Of a DNA stretch of 64,000 nt, positions 24,445 to 32,821 are shown piece after piece. Under the pieces are notes generated by a model. That model saw only the letters and a program-made list of their open reading frames with translations. It was not told where the DNA came from and did no database searches. How positions within the stretch are numbered: the first letter of the stretch is position 1; each line of letters begins with the position of its first letter. Made by a program: the position numbers and the translations under genes. Source of the DNA: Corticicoccus populi. Its GTDB lineage: Bacteria; Bacillota; Bacilli; Staphylococcales; Salinicoccaceae. Location: contig NZ_JBHUOQ010000001.1 in the NCBI RefSeq assembly GCF_042686195.1, forward strand, positions 1,554,429 to 1,618,428, given 5' to 3'.

Positions 24445-25542
24445 TTAACGAATTCTCTCTTCGTTATCTTTATCAAAGAAATGGACTTTATTCATATCAA
24501 ACGCAATTTCCAATTGATCACCGGCTGCAGCATTAGAACGCGCATCGACGCGTGCCACAAATTCCTGTCCGTCAATGTTGGAGTAAAGGATAGACTCTGC
24601 TCCCATCAACTCCGCCACTTCGATTTGAACTGTCAATTTCGCATCCGGGAATGATTCCAGTACCAGCAGTTCGTCATGGATATCCTCCGGACGTACTCCT
24701 GCAATCACTTCTTTCCCTTCATATCCCTGTGCTTTCAAAGGTGCAAGTTTTGGTTCCGGCACGGTGAAAGAATGCCCGCCGATGTTTAACTGATCCCCTT
24801 CTAAAATACCTGTGAAGAAGTTCATGGACGGTGAACCGATAAAGCTGCCGACAAACATGTTTTCAGGATTATCATACACATCTTTTGGTGCACCGATCTG
24901 CTGGATAAAGCCGTCCTTCATCACCACAAGACGGGTTGCCATCGTCATCGCTTCCGTCTGGTCATGCGTCACATAAATCGTCGTAGTCTGCAGACGCTGA
25001 TGCAGTTTTTGAATTTCTGCACGCATCTGCACACGCAGCTTCGCATCAAGATTCGACAAAGGCTCATCCATCAGGAACACTTTCGCATCACGCACAATCG
25101 CACGCCCGAGTGCCACACGCTGTCTCTGACCGCCGGATAATGCTTTCGGTTTCCGGTCAAGAAAATCTTCCAGACCGAGAATTTTCGCGGCATCATCCAC
25201 GCGTTGTTTAATTTCTTCTTTTTTAAACTTTCTCAGCTTCAGACCGAATGCCATATTATCGAATACATTCATATGAGGATATAATGCATAGTTCTGAAAC
25301 ACCATCGCAATATCCCGGTCTTTCGGAGATACATCATTCATCAAACGCTCATCAATATAAAATTCACCGTCCGAGATTTCCTCAAGCCCCGCAATCATCC
25401 GGAGCGTCGTTGACTTCCCGCAGCCGGACGGTCCGACAAACACGATAAACTCCTTATCTTTAATATGCAGGTTAAAGTCTTTCACCGCCAGCGTCTCTTT
25501 CTCATACCGCTTTTGAATATGCTGTAATTTTAATTCTGCCAT
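24445..25542 (-). CDS. msmX: ABC transporter ATPase MsmX/UgpC type
   Basis: 365 aa. Walker A GPSGCGKST, Q-loop AMVFQNYALYPHM, signature LSGGQRQRVALGRA, Walker B VFLMDEPLSNLD, and a C-terminal OB-like (TOBE) regulatory domain (about 240-365). MsmX-type ATPases energise several sugar importers and here are expected to power the MalFG permease upstream. ATG at 25542 is chosen over GTG 25551 by the AAGGGG site. Last gene of the ThuA/Gfo-Idh operon. Confidence 0.93.
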   Translation of the reverse strand: MAELKLQHIQKRYEKETLAVKDFNLHIKDKEFIVFVGPSGCGKSTTLRMIAGLEEISDGEFYIDERLMNDVSPKDRDIAMVFQNYALYPHMNVFDNMAFGLKLRKFKKEEIKQRVDDAAKILGLEDFLDRKPKALSGGQRQRVALGRAIVRDAKVFLMDEPLSNLDAKLRVQMRAEIQKLHQRLQTTTIYVTHDQTEAMTMATRLVVMKDGFIQQIGAPKDVYDNPENMFVGSFIGSPSMNFFTGILEGDQLNIGGHSFTVPEPKLAPLKAQGYEGKEVIAGVRPEDIHDELLVLESFPDAKLTVQIEVAELMGAESILYSNIDGQEFVARVDARSNAAAGDQLEIAFDMNKVHFFDKDNEERIR

Positions 25543-25582
25543 TTCAAACACCCCTTAAGTTCATTTTTCAATCCTGTCGTCT

Positions 25583-26551
25583 TTACGCCCACCACATGGA
25601 TGCCGGCGGTTCGGACATGTTGACCTGCTTCAAGTTTTTCACTGCTGCATTGAACCCTTCGTCAATCGACATAATCGGGTCTTCGTGTTCAATACTGATG
25701 ACATAATCATATCCGTATGTACGGAGAGCACTGACAATATTCGACCACTCCTGAATGCTGTGGCCGTAACCGACAGAACGGAAGCTCCATGCACGGGTCT
25801 GTACATCGCCGTACGGCTGCATATCTGTCAGGCCGTACATATTTACATTATCCTGATCAATATAAGTATCTTTCGCATGGAAGTGATGAATCGCATTCTC
25901 TCTGCCGAGAATTTTAATCGCAGCTGTCGGATCAATCCCCTGCCACCATAAGTGACTCGGGTCAAGATTTGCACCGATAGACGGATTGGTTGCTTCACGC
26001 AGTTTCAAAAGCGTATGCGGTGTGTGGACTAAAAACCCCGCGTGCAGTTCCAGACCGACTTTAATGCCGTGATCCGCTGCAAACTGTCCCTGCTCTTTCC
26101 AGTATGGGATCAGCTTTTCCTCCCACTGCCAGTTCAAAATATCGGAGTATTCTGTCGGCCACGGCGTAACCGGCCAGTTTGGATATTTCGAGCCTTCATG
26201 CGATCCCGGTGTGCCTGAGAATGTATTCACAACCGGAACATCCAATAGTTCTGCGAGACGCACCGTCTTAACAAATGAATCGTGACTTGACTGTGCCAAT
26301 GCACTATTCGGTGAAATCGGGTTGTCATGACAGCTGAATGCACTGATTGTAAGCCCTCTGGATTCGATTTTATCCTTGAACTCTTTACGCTTTTCACTAT
26401 TTTCCAAAAGCGCATCAATATCACAGTGTGCCGTCCCCGGGTTGCCGCCGGTTCCAATTTCCACTGCCTCAAGCCCGGCATTTTTCACATAATCCAGCAT
26501 GTCTTCAAACTTCTTCTCTGCAAATAAAACGGTAAATACACCTAATTTCAT
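25583..26551 (-). CDS. Sugar phosphate isomerase/epimerase-like TIM barrel (AP endonuclease 2 family)
   Basis: 322 aa. Begins MKLGVFTVLF; metal-site residues fit VEIGTGG, GLELHAGF (Glu), NLDPSHLWW (Asp, His), HFHAKDTYI (His) and ISIEHEDPI (Glu). The family includes sugar isomerases, epimerases, inositol enzymes and, in recently described pathways, enzymes acting on 3-keto-glycosides. The pairing with two Gfo/Idh dehydrogenases and ThuA supports a keto-sugar role but does not prove it. GAGGAGG precedes the ATG. Confidence 0.88.
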   Translation of the reverse strand: MKLGVFTVLFAEKKFEDMLDYVKNAGLEAVEIGTGGNPGTAHCDIDALLENSEKRKEFKDKIESRGLTISAFSCHDNPISPNSALAQSSHDSFVKTVRLAELLDVPVVNTFSGTPGSHEGSKYPNWPVTPWPTEYSDILNWQWEEKLIPYWKEQGQFAADHGIKVGLELHAGFLVHTPHTLLKLREATNPSIGANLDPSHLWWQGIDPTAAIKILGRENAIHHFHAKDTYIDQDNVNMYGLTDMQPYGDVQTRAWSFRSVGYGHSIQEWSNIVSALRTYGYDYVISIEHEDPIMSIDEGFNAAVKNLKQVNMSEPPASMWWA

Positions 26552-26563
26552 CGTCTGCCTCCT

Positions 26564-27598
26564 CTAAACAATAGAAATACTCTTTCCTTCTTCACTGCTT
26601 CTATATATCGCATCAATTATTTTTGTTACTGCAAGCGCATCTTCAGGACGGCTTTTTAACGTACCATTTCCTGAACAGGCATCGAGAAAATTTTCCGCCT
26701 GCAGGCGCGCAGCACGGTACTCATCGTCAAATGTTTTTGTTGTTGTCTCCATCATCCTGCCGTACTTCGGCTGATAGAGTTCATATGGAAATACATTAAC
26801 ACCGCCCGTTTCTCCGGATATCGACAGTGCTGTTTTATCCGACTTAATATTCGCTGCCCACGAACACTCGAATAATAAAGTGCTCTGATCATCAAAACGA
26901 ATGTATGCACTCACGTGATCATCCACATCAACTGCTTCATGATTGTATGCACCCCAGTCATTGACCTGCTCAGACTGCTTACTCAATTTCTGATACACCT
27001 GGGCACTGACTTCCACCGGTTTTGACGGTAATACCAGCCACAGTGCTGTATCCAGAAGATGACATCCCCAGTCGATTAAGCTGCCGCCGCCCTGAAGTTC
27101 TTTATTAATAAAGACACCCCAGCCCGGCACCTTACGCTGTCTCATCGCTTCTACACGTGTAACAATCGGTGCGCCGACGTCCGCCATCGACTGTTTCGCG
27201 AGCATGACAGAATCCATAAACCGGTAATGATAGCCGATCATTAAAATACGGTCGTTCTCTTCTGCAGCCAGAAGCATCCGCTCACCTTCCGCCCGGTCCA
27301 TCGCCATCGGTTTTTCACACAGAACATGGACACCGCTGTTCAGAGCATCGACTGCGATAGCTTCGTGAAATTTATTCGGTGTACAAATCGTCACCGCATC
27401 CACATGGGAAAGCATGTCCTGATAATTCTCATAGACGTTCTTAATCCCGTGACGCTCAGCCACTTCTTCTGCACGGCTCTGATTCACATCATGAACACCG
27501 TACAATTCCACCTGATGTTTTAATTCCTGATAGATTGGAATATGCCGGTTTTCACAAATTCCGCCGGCGCCGATGAGTCCCATTTTCAATCGTTTCAC
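26564..27598 (-). CDS. Gfo/Idh/MocA oxidoreductase 1
   Basis: 344 aa. Rossmann start MGLIGAGGICENRHIP, the family Lys in CEKPMAMD, and GGGSLIDWGCHLLDTALWL with the Asp-x4-His pair. NAD(P)-dependent oxidation or reduction of a sugar or sugar derivative. GTG start at 27598, with GGAG inside the end of the preceding gene; the two are seven bases apart. Only moderately like its neighbour, so the two probably do different steps. Confidence 0.9.
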   Translation of the reverse strand: MKRLKMGLIGAGGICENRHIPIYQELKHQVELYGVHDVNQSRAEEVAERHGIKNVYENYQDMLSHVDAVTICTPNKFHEAIAVDALNSGVHVLCEKPMAMDRAEGERMLLAAEENDRILMIGYHYRFMDSVMLAKQSMADVGAPIVTRVEAMRQRKVPGWGVFINKELQGGGSLIDWGCHLLDTALWLVLPSKPVEVSAQVYQKLSKQSEQVNDWGAYNHEAVDVDDHVSAYIRFDDQSTLLFECSWAANIKSDKTALSISGETGGVNVFPYELYQPKYGRMMETTTKTFDDEYRAARLQAENFLDACSGNGTLKSRPEDALAVTKIIDAIYRSSEEGKSISIV

Positions 27599-27604
27599 AT
27601 TACA

Positions 27605-28633
27605 TCACTTCTCCAAAGCATAAATTCGTTTTGTCTCTACCGATTCAAGCGCACCTAAAATAATTTCAAGTGACTGCCTGCCTTCTTTCCCGTCAATAAG
27701 TGGTGCTGTATCATTTTGAACCGCAGATACAAAATGATCGATGACATGACTCGTTGTCTGTCCGCCTTCATCGTTTGACTGAATGGCGCCGAGCTCATAA
27801 CGAACAGTCTCACCATTCGCATACTGTGCAATCAGCGACGATACCGGATCATCCTCCAGCCGAAGAATCCCTTTCTCACCGTAAATTACAGTCGAATTAT
27901 CCTCCGCTGACGTATATGCCCAGCTTGCTGCGAGTGTCCCGATGATGCCTTTTTTCGATTTTAAAATCAGTGCCGCATTGTCATCAACGTCTGCTTTTTC
28001 TTTTGCACTGGTCTCAACGAATGCACCGACTTCTGTAAACTCATCCTGAAGAATATAACGGATTAAATCCGCCTTGTGTACACCAAGGTCCCCCATAGCG
28101 CCGATAAACGCCTCGTCTTTTTTAAAGAACCAGCTGTCTGTGCCGTCCGCACTCCAGCCTTCCGGACCGCCGTGGCCGAATGTTGTTCTGAAACTGTACA
28201 CCTTGCCGAGGGCACCGGATGCAATCAGCTCCCGTGCTTTTTGATGTGACGGTACAAAACGCTGATTGTGACCGATCATTAACTTCCGGTCATTTTTCTC
28301 TGCCGCTTCAATCATCCGGTCTGCCTCTTCCGTAGATGTTGCCATCGGTTTTTCACACAGTACATGAACTCCTGCATTAAGCGCGTCAATACTGACCGGC
28401 GCATGCAGGTAGTTCGGCAGACAAACACTGACTGCATCAATATCTGCTTCTTTCAGCATTTTTTTGTAATCCATATAGTAGTCGGCCTGATATGTTTCCG
28501 CCGTTTCTTTCGCTCTGTCTTCCACAATGTCACACACTGCAGTGATTACTGCTTCACTGTTTTGACTGTATTCAGGTAAATGTCTGTTTTTTGCGATACT
28601 TCCGCAGCCGATAACCGCTACTTTTAAAACCAT
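27605..28633 (-). CDS. Gfo/Idh/MocA oxidoreductase 2
   Basis: 342 aa. VAVIGCGSIAKNRHLPEY at the start, CEKPMATSTEEAD with the catalytic Lys, and GAMGDLGVHKADLIRYIL with the Asp/His pair. Same superfamily as its neighbour. In Rhizobium, ThuB of this family oxidises trehalose and similar sugars at C3; a like role is inferred. AGAGGG precedes ATG at 28633. Confidence 0.9.
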   Translation of the reverse strand: MVLKVAVIGCGSIAKNRHLPEYSQNSEAVITAVCDIVEDRAKETAETYQADYYMDYKKMLKEADIDAVSVCLPNYLHAPVSIDALNAGVHVLCEKPMATSTEEADRMIEAAEKNDRKLMIGHNQRFVPSHQKARELIASGALGKVYSFRTTFGHGGPEGWSADGTDSWFFKKDEAFIGAMGDLGVHKADLIRYILQDEFTEVGAFVETSAKEKADVDDNAALILKSKKGIIGTLAASWAYTSAEDNSTVIYGEKGILRLEDDPVSSLIAQYANGETVRYELGAIQSNDEGGQTTSHVIDHFVSAVQNDTAPLIDGKEGRQSLEIILGALESVETKRIYALEK

Positions 28634-28650
28634 ATCTATCCCTCTTTCTA

Positions 28651-29358
28651 TTATTTTTCCAACGGCTGATAATTGCCGTAAGTATGCTTTGGTGTATTGT
28701 CATTCTTCGCCCAGAGAGATGCATTTTTAATGACCTGCTGAACTTCTTTCTGATGATAGGTCGGGTACGTTTCATGACCCGGACGGAAATAAAAAATCTT
28801 CCCGCGGCCGCGCTTAAACGTCGCACCGCTTCTGAACACTTCGCCGCCTGTGAACCAGCTGACAAAAATCAGTTCATCCGGTGCCGGAATATCAAAGTGC
28901 TCACCGTACATTTCTTCTTTTTCAATCTCAAAATACTCGCCAATCCCTTCAGCAATCGGGTGTGTCGGGTCAACATTCCATACGCGTTCAGTATCATCCG
29001 ATTCACGCCATTTCAAATCGCAGCCCGTACCCATCAGAGATTTGAATATTTTTGAAAAATGTCCGGAATGCAGAACAATCAGCCCCATGCCGTCAAGCAC
29101 TCGTTCTTTTACCATTTCAACAGTTGCATCACTGACTTCATCATGTGCAAGATGCCCCCACCAGATTAATACATCCGTCTTCAACAGCAGCTGTTCGGAT
29201 AACCCGTGACCCGGTTCATCCAAAGTCGCTGTCGTCACCGAATGCCCGTCCGCCGACAAAAAGTCCGCAATTGCACCATGAATCCCTTTTGGATAAATAT
29301 CCGATACTGTTTTATTTTTCTGTTCATGACGATTTTCATTCCATACTGTTATATTCAT
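28651..29358 (-). CDS. thuA: ThuA-like (trehalose utilisation) protein
   Basis: 235 aa, flavodoxin/glutamine amidotransferase-like fold of the ThuA family. Seen: VTVWNENRHE at the start, VLIWWGHLAHDEV, LIVLHSGHFSKIFKSLMGTGCDLKWRE, and HPIAEGIGEYFEIEKEEMYGEHFDIP. Needed for trehalose breakdown in Sinorhizobium, with role unclear. AAGGAG precedes ATG at 29358. First gene of the operon that runs down to msmX; a perfect GCAAACGTTTGC site lies 42 bases upstream. Confidence 0.88.
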   Translation of the reverse strand: MNITVWNENRHEQKNKTVSDIYPKGIHGAIADFLSADGHSVTTATLDEPGHGLSEQLLLKTDVLIWWGHLAHDEVSDATVEMVKERVLDGMGLIVLHSGHFSKIFKSLMGTGCDLKWRESDDTERVWNVDPTHPIAEGIGEYFEIEKEEMYGEHFDIPAPDELIFVSWFTGGEVFRSGATFKRGRGKIFYFRPGHETYPTYHQKEVQQVIKNASLWAKNDNTPKHTYGNYQPLEK

Positions 29359-29399
29359 TATTTCCGCTCCTTACTTTTACGCCTAATATATCATTTAAA

Positions 29400-29411
29400 G
29401 CAAACGTTTGC
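29400..29411. promoter_or_regulatory. LacI-family operator upstream of thuA
   Basis: GCAAACGTTTGC is a perfect 12 bp palindrome with the central CG of LacI/CcpA-type sites. It shares GCAAACG and the flanking TG with the site before malE, so one LacI regulator may control both units. A general cre function is possible too. Confidence 0.75.
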
Positions 29412-29465
29412 ACATATAGATAAACACCACTGCGACGGCGTTACCTTCAGTACACTGCCGCAGCC

Positions 29466-30485
29466 TCATTCGACAGCACGTACAGAATTTCTATATACAA
29501 TGCTATGCGGAATGATGATTCGTTTAGTATCCAATTTCTGATCTGTACATAATTTAATCACTGCCTTTGATGACTCCACTCCAAGTTCATAAATCCGGAT
29601 ATCCACTGTTGTAAGAGAGGGATGAATAATCTCCGAAAAATAAATATTGTTAAAACTTGCGAGTGAAATATCCCCGGGTACACTCAATCCGTGTTCTTCC
29701 AGTGTACTGATAACACCTATGCTGATTAAGTCATCACTGACAACAACCGCATCCGGCTTTGTTTTCATTTTCAGTATTTTCTCCACCGCTTCCCGTCCTC
29801 CGGACTTAAGGAATTCGGTATAAATGACCTCATCCTCCGTTACCGGGAGACCCGCCTCAGTCAAAGCGGTTTCGAATCCTTTTTCACGGTCTATCGTCAC
29901 AACCAAATCAGTTGCTCCTCCGATAAAAGTAATCCGTTTATGTCCCTGACTGATTAAATACTCAGTTATATCTTTCCCTGCCATAATATTATCATTATCC
30001 ACGTGAACAATATCATCGGTGTACTGAAGCGGTTTTCCGACCATTACAAATGGAAACTCCTGTTCCTTCAAAAATGATAATATCGGGTCATTTAAACGGG
30101 AATACAGAAGAATGATACCATCCACGTATTTCCCGAGAACAAGCCGTTCCACCTCTTTAAATTTCTCTGTCTCTGTTGCTCCGGAAGCAAGCAGAAGTGA
30201 AAACTGACGGCTGTGAAGATGGGACCCTATACCTCTCAGCACTTCTGAGAAAAACGGATTCTGCAGAGATGTATCTGCAGATGACGGCATAATAACGGCA
30301 ATTGTTTTTGTTGAACGTGCCACTAAATTTCTTGCGGTTAAATTAGGATGGTAGCCAAGTTCACGCATTGCTGCTCTTACCTTCTGCTTTGTCTTTTCAC
30401 TGATTCTCGAATTATCCGCAATGACTCTTGATACGGTAGACGGCGAGCATCCTGTAGCCTTTGCTATATCTTTGATTGTAACGAT
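29466..30485 (-). CDS. LacI-family regulator of the maltodextrin/ThuA locus
   Basis: 339 aa if started at ATC 30485. N-terminal HTH with hinge (VTIKDIAKATGCSPSTVSRVIADN ... ARNLVARSTKTIAV) and C-terminal sugar-binding domain. The frame opens at GTG 30494, but the ribosome site (AGAGGGTGATC) overlaps that GTG. ATC at 30485, eight bases after GAGGG, would give the family-standard MVTIKDIAK. It probably acts at the sites at 29400-29411 and 34119-34138. Lies 80-90 bases after malG without a terminator, so it may be read through with the transporter genes. Confidence 0.9.
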   Translation of the reverse strand: MVTIKDIAKATGCSPSTVSRVIADNSRISEKTKQKVRAAMRELGYHPNLTARNLVARSTKTIAVIMPSSADTSLQNPFFSEVLRGIGSHLHSRQFSLLLASGATETEKFKEVERLVLGKYVDGIILLYSRLNDPILSFLKEQEFPFVMVGKPLQYTDDIVHVDNDNIMAGKDITEYLISQGHKRITFIGGATDLVVTIDREKGFETALTEAGLPVTEDEVIYTEFLKSGGREAVEKILKMKTKPDAVVVSDDLISIGVISTLEEHGLSVPGDISLASFNNIYFSEIIHPSLTTVDIRIYELGVESSKAVIKLCTDQKLDTKRIIIPHSIVYRNSVRAVE

Positions 30486-30572
30486 TTTGATCACCCTCTA
30501 TTAAACAGGCCGTACCTTTGTTCAGGTTTTATACATCTGTAAGTAAGCCTTTCTTGTATTTTAACCTAAAAC

Positions 30573-31412
30573 TTAACCTTTTGTACCGCCCGATGCCAAT
30601 CCGGAAATTAAAAATCTTTGCAGGAACAGGTAAATTGTCGCAATCGGTACTGCAATCAATACAGAACCTGCTGCAAATCTAGTAAAGTTGTTGGCAAACT
30701 GATCATTAATAAAGTTATATAACCCCACTGCAAGCGTATAATTTTCTTCACTGCTTAGTACAATCGACGGCAGAAGGAAATCAAATAAAGGTGCCATAAA
30801 ATTAAACAATGCGACAACTGCGAGAATTGGTTTTGCAAGCGGCAGTATGATGCTCCAGAAAATTCTGATATGTCCGGCACCATCAATTTTCGCCGCCTCA
30901 TCCAGTTCCTTTGGAATCGTATCGAAATATCCTTTAACAAGCCATGCATTAAACGGAATCTGCCCGCCTAAATAAATCAGTATCAACCCGGTCAACGTAT
31001 CAAGCAACCCAATCATGTTTAAGAAAATATACAATGCAACCATTGCCATCATGACCGGGAACATTTGAAGGAGCAGGAAGATATACAACCCGTTTTTACG
31101 TCCCACAAATTTAAATCTTGAAAAAGCATACGCCACAAATGCTGTAAGCACTACACTTCCCAATGCATTTGCAGTAGCAACAATCAAAGAGTTTTTATAC
31201 CATAACAGGTAATCACTTTCCGGACTGAACAGCCACTGATAGTGTTCCAAAGAAAAATTATCCGGAATAATGCTTGAGGAATAAAGGCTCGTCCCCTGAT
31301 TTAATGACATTCCGATTGTCCAAAGAAGCGGGTAAAAAATCAGTACAGCAACAACTGCAAGTATGAGATAAATTCCAGTTACTTCGAGTTTCGATTTTAA
31401 TTTTGAATTCAT
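30573..31412 (-). CDS. malG: Maltodextrin-type ABC permease, MalG-like
   Basis: 279 aa, six spans. The inner-membrane EAA loop is visible: KELDEAAKIDGAGHIRIFWSIILPLAKP. Ends SGLASGGTKG, as MalG proteins do. ATG overlaps the stop of malF (TAATG), with GAAGGTGAC as site. It pairs with MalF to form the channel. Confidence 0.93.
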   Translation of the reverse strand: MNSKLKSKLEVTGIYLILAVVAVLIFYPLLWTIGMSLNQGTSLYSSSIIPDNFSLEHYQWLFSPESDYLLWYKNSLIVATANALGSVVLTAFVAYAFSRFKFVGRKNGLYIFLLLQMFPVMMAMVALYIFLNMIGLLDTLTGLILIYLGGQIPFNAWLVKGYFDTIPKELDEAAKIDGAGHIRIFWSIILPLAKPILAVVALFNFMAPLFDFLLPSIVLSSEENYTLAVGLYNFINDQFANNFTRFAAGSVLIAVPIATIYLFLQRFLISGLASGGTKG

Positions 31413-32719
31413 TAAATGTCACCTTCTTCTTTAAAGGATCTGGTTTTACGGAACTGGTAAAAAGCAAATCCTGATACAATCAGTCCCATGATAATCGAGA
31501 TGACTGCTGCCATTGAATAATTGTTGGTATCAAAGGTCAGTTTATACACCCATGATATGAGAATATCCGTACCGCCGGCATTCTGCCCCCTGACAGCAGG
31601 ACCACCTTCATTGAATAAATAAATTACATTAAAGTTATTAAAGTTTGAAGCATACTGCATGATTAACAATGGTGCTGTCGCAAACATTACATGAGGAAAT
31701 GTAATGTTTCTAAACTTCTGAATTCTCGATGCGCCGTCCATTTCAGCTGCTTCATACCAGTCTTTTGAAATACTCTGCAAAATCCCTGTGAACAAAGCGA
31801 ATATGAATGGGAACCCGAGCCATGTCTGGATCGCAATAATTGCAATACGGCTGTAGAGTGGATCACTCAGCCAGGCAATCCCGCCTCCTCCGAACAGTGG
31901 AATAATAATGTCCCGGTTAATTGCACCGAAATCATCATTAAACATTGCTGCAAACACAAGAATAGTAACAAAAGCAGGTACTGCCCACGGCAGGATTAAG
32001 ATAGTTCTGATCAATTTCTTAAACTTCAGACGCTCATCATTAACCAGTACTGCCAAAAAGAAACCAACAGCAATCTGGAGTGTTGTCGCAACAACTGTCC
32101 AGACAATTGTCCATATAAATACACTTAAAAATGTTTCCTGCCATATCGGCACGGTAAATAAGTTTTTGAAGTTATCAAGTCCGACCCAGTCCACAAGGTT
32201 ACGCGGCGGTGAATGATACAAATCATAATTTGTAAACGCCAAGAGTAACGAGAACAGGAGCGGGAATATCACGACAAAAATCATTAAAAACAAACCAGGG
32301 AAAGTAATGATATAAGGGAATGAATAATCATAAACCTCTTTTACCACCTGCTTGAAATTCGGCGGCACCCAACCTGTTTTAATCTTTTTAGCCTGTTTTC
32401 TGGCATCACGTACGTTAAATATATAAAGCGTAATCGCGATAACAGAAACGATTAACGATAAAACACCCAGTACAAGCAGCCGTATAGAATGATCGACCCC
32501 GGGTACAGTACCGAGCGTTCTCAGTCCCCACAAACCATAGTTTATTGATTCTAAAAATGCGATTAAAAATGATGCTTGAATTACAAAAAAGATAATGCCC
32601 TTTACAAACCTTCGGTTATAGATCTGCCCCAGCCCCGCAAATATAATCGACAGGACCATCGCAATATTCGGATTATGTTTTTGATAATTTTTTATTGGTT
32701 TTTTATCTGGAGTAGTCAA
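31412..32719 (-). CDS. malF: Maltodextrin-type ABC permease, MalF-like
   Basis: 435 aa, eight spans. EAA loop DWYEAAEMDGASRIQKFRNITFP. The first 110 residues carry an extra pair of spans beginning LSIIFAGLGQIYNRRFVKGI, a TM2-like signature absent from many MalF proteins but known in Firmicute forms. Start near 32719 with GGAGG (RC of CCTCC at 32734). Separated from malE by a hairpin at 32793-32818. Confidence 0.92.
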   Translation of the reverse strand: MTTPDKKPIKNYQKHNPNIAMVLSIIFAGLGQIYNRRFVKGIIFFVIQASFLIAFLESINYGLWGLRTLGTVPGVDHSIRLLVLGVLSLIVSVIAITLYIFNVRDARKQAKKIKTGWVPPNFKQVVKEVYDYSFPYIITFPGLFLMIFVVIFPLLFSLLLAFTNYDLYHSPPRNLVDWVGLDNFKNLFTVPIWQETFLSVFIWTIVWTVVATTLQIAVGFFLAVLVNDERLKFKKLIRTILILPWAVPAFVTILVFAAMFNDDFGAINRDIIIPLFGGGGIAWLSDPLYSRIAIIAIQTWLGFPFIFALFTGILQSISKDWYEAAEMDGASRIQKFRNITFPHVMFATAPLLIMQYASNFNNFNVIYLFNEGGPAVRGQNAGGTDILISWVYKLTFDTNNYSMAAVISIIMGLIVSGFAFYQFRKTRSFKEEGDI

Positions 32720-32792
32720 CTTTCTGCCTCCTTTAATTGAACACTTTGTTCCATATATAATTTCCCAGCACTTTCTTTATATGATATAAATC

Positions 32793-32818
32793 AAAAAGAG
32801 GAGATAAACTCCTCTTTT
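32793..32818 (-). terminator. Hairpin between malE and malF
   Basis: AAAAGAGGAG (32794-32803), loop ATAAA, CTCCTCTTTT (32809-32818), then T on the minus strand. Being inside the operon it would lower permease mRNA against the binding protein, as seen in other ABC operons. Confidence 0.75.
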
Positions 32819-32821
32819 AAA

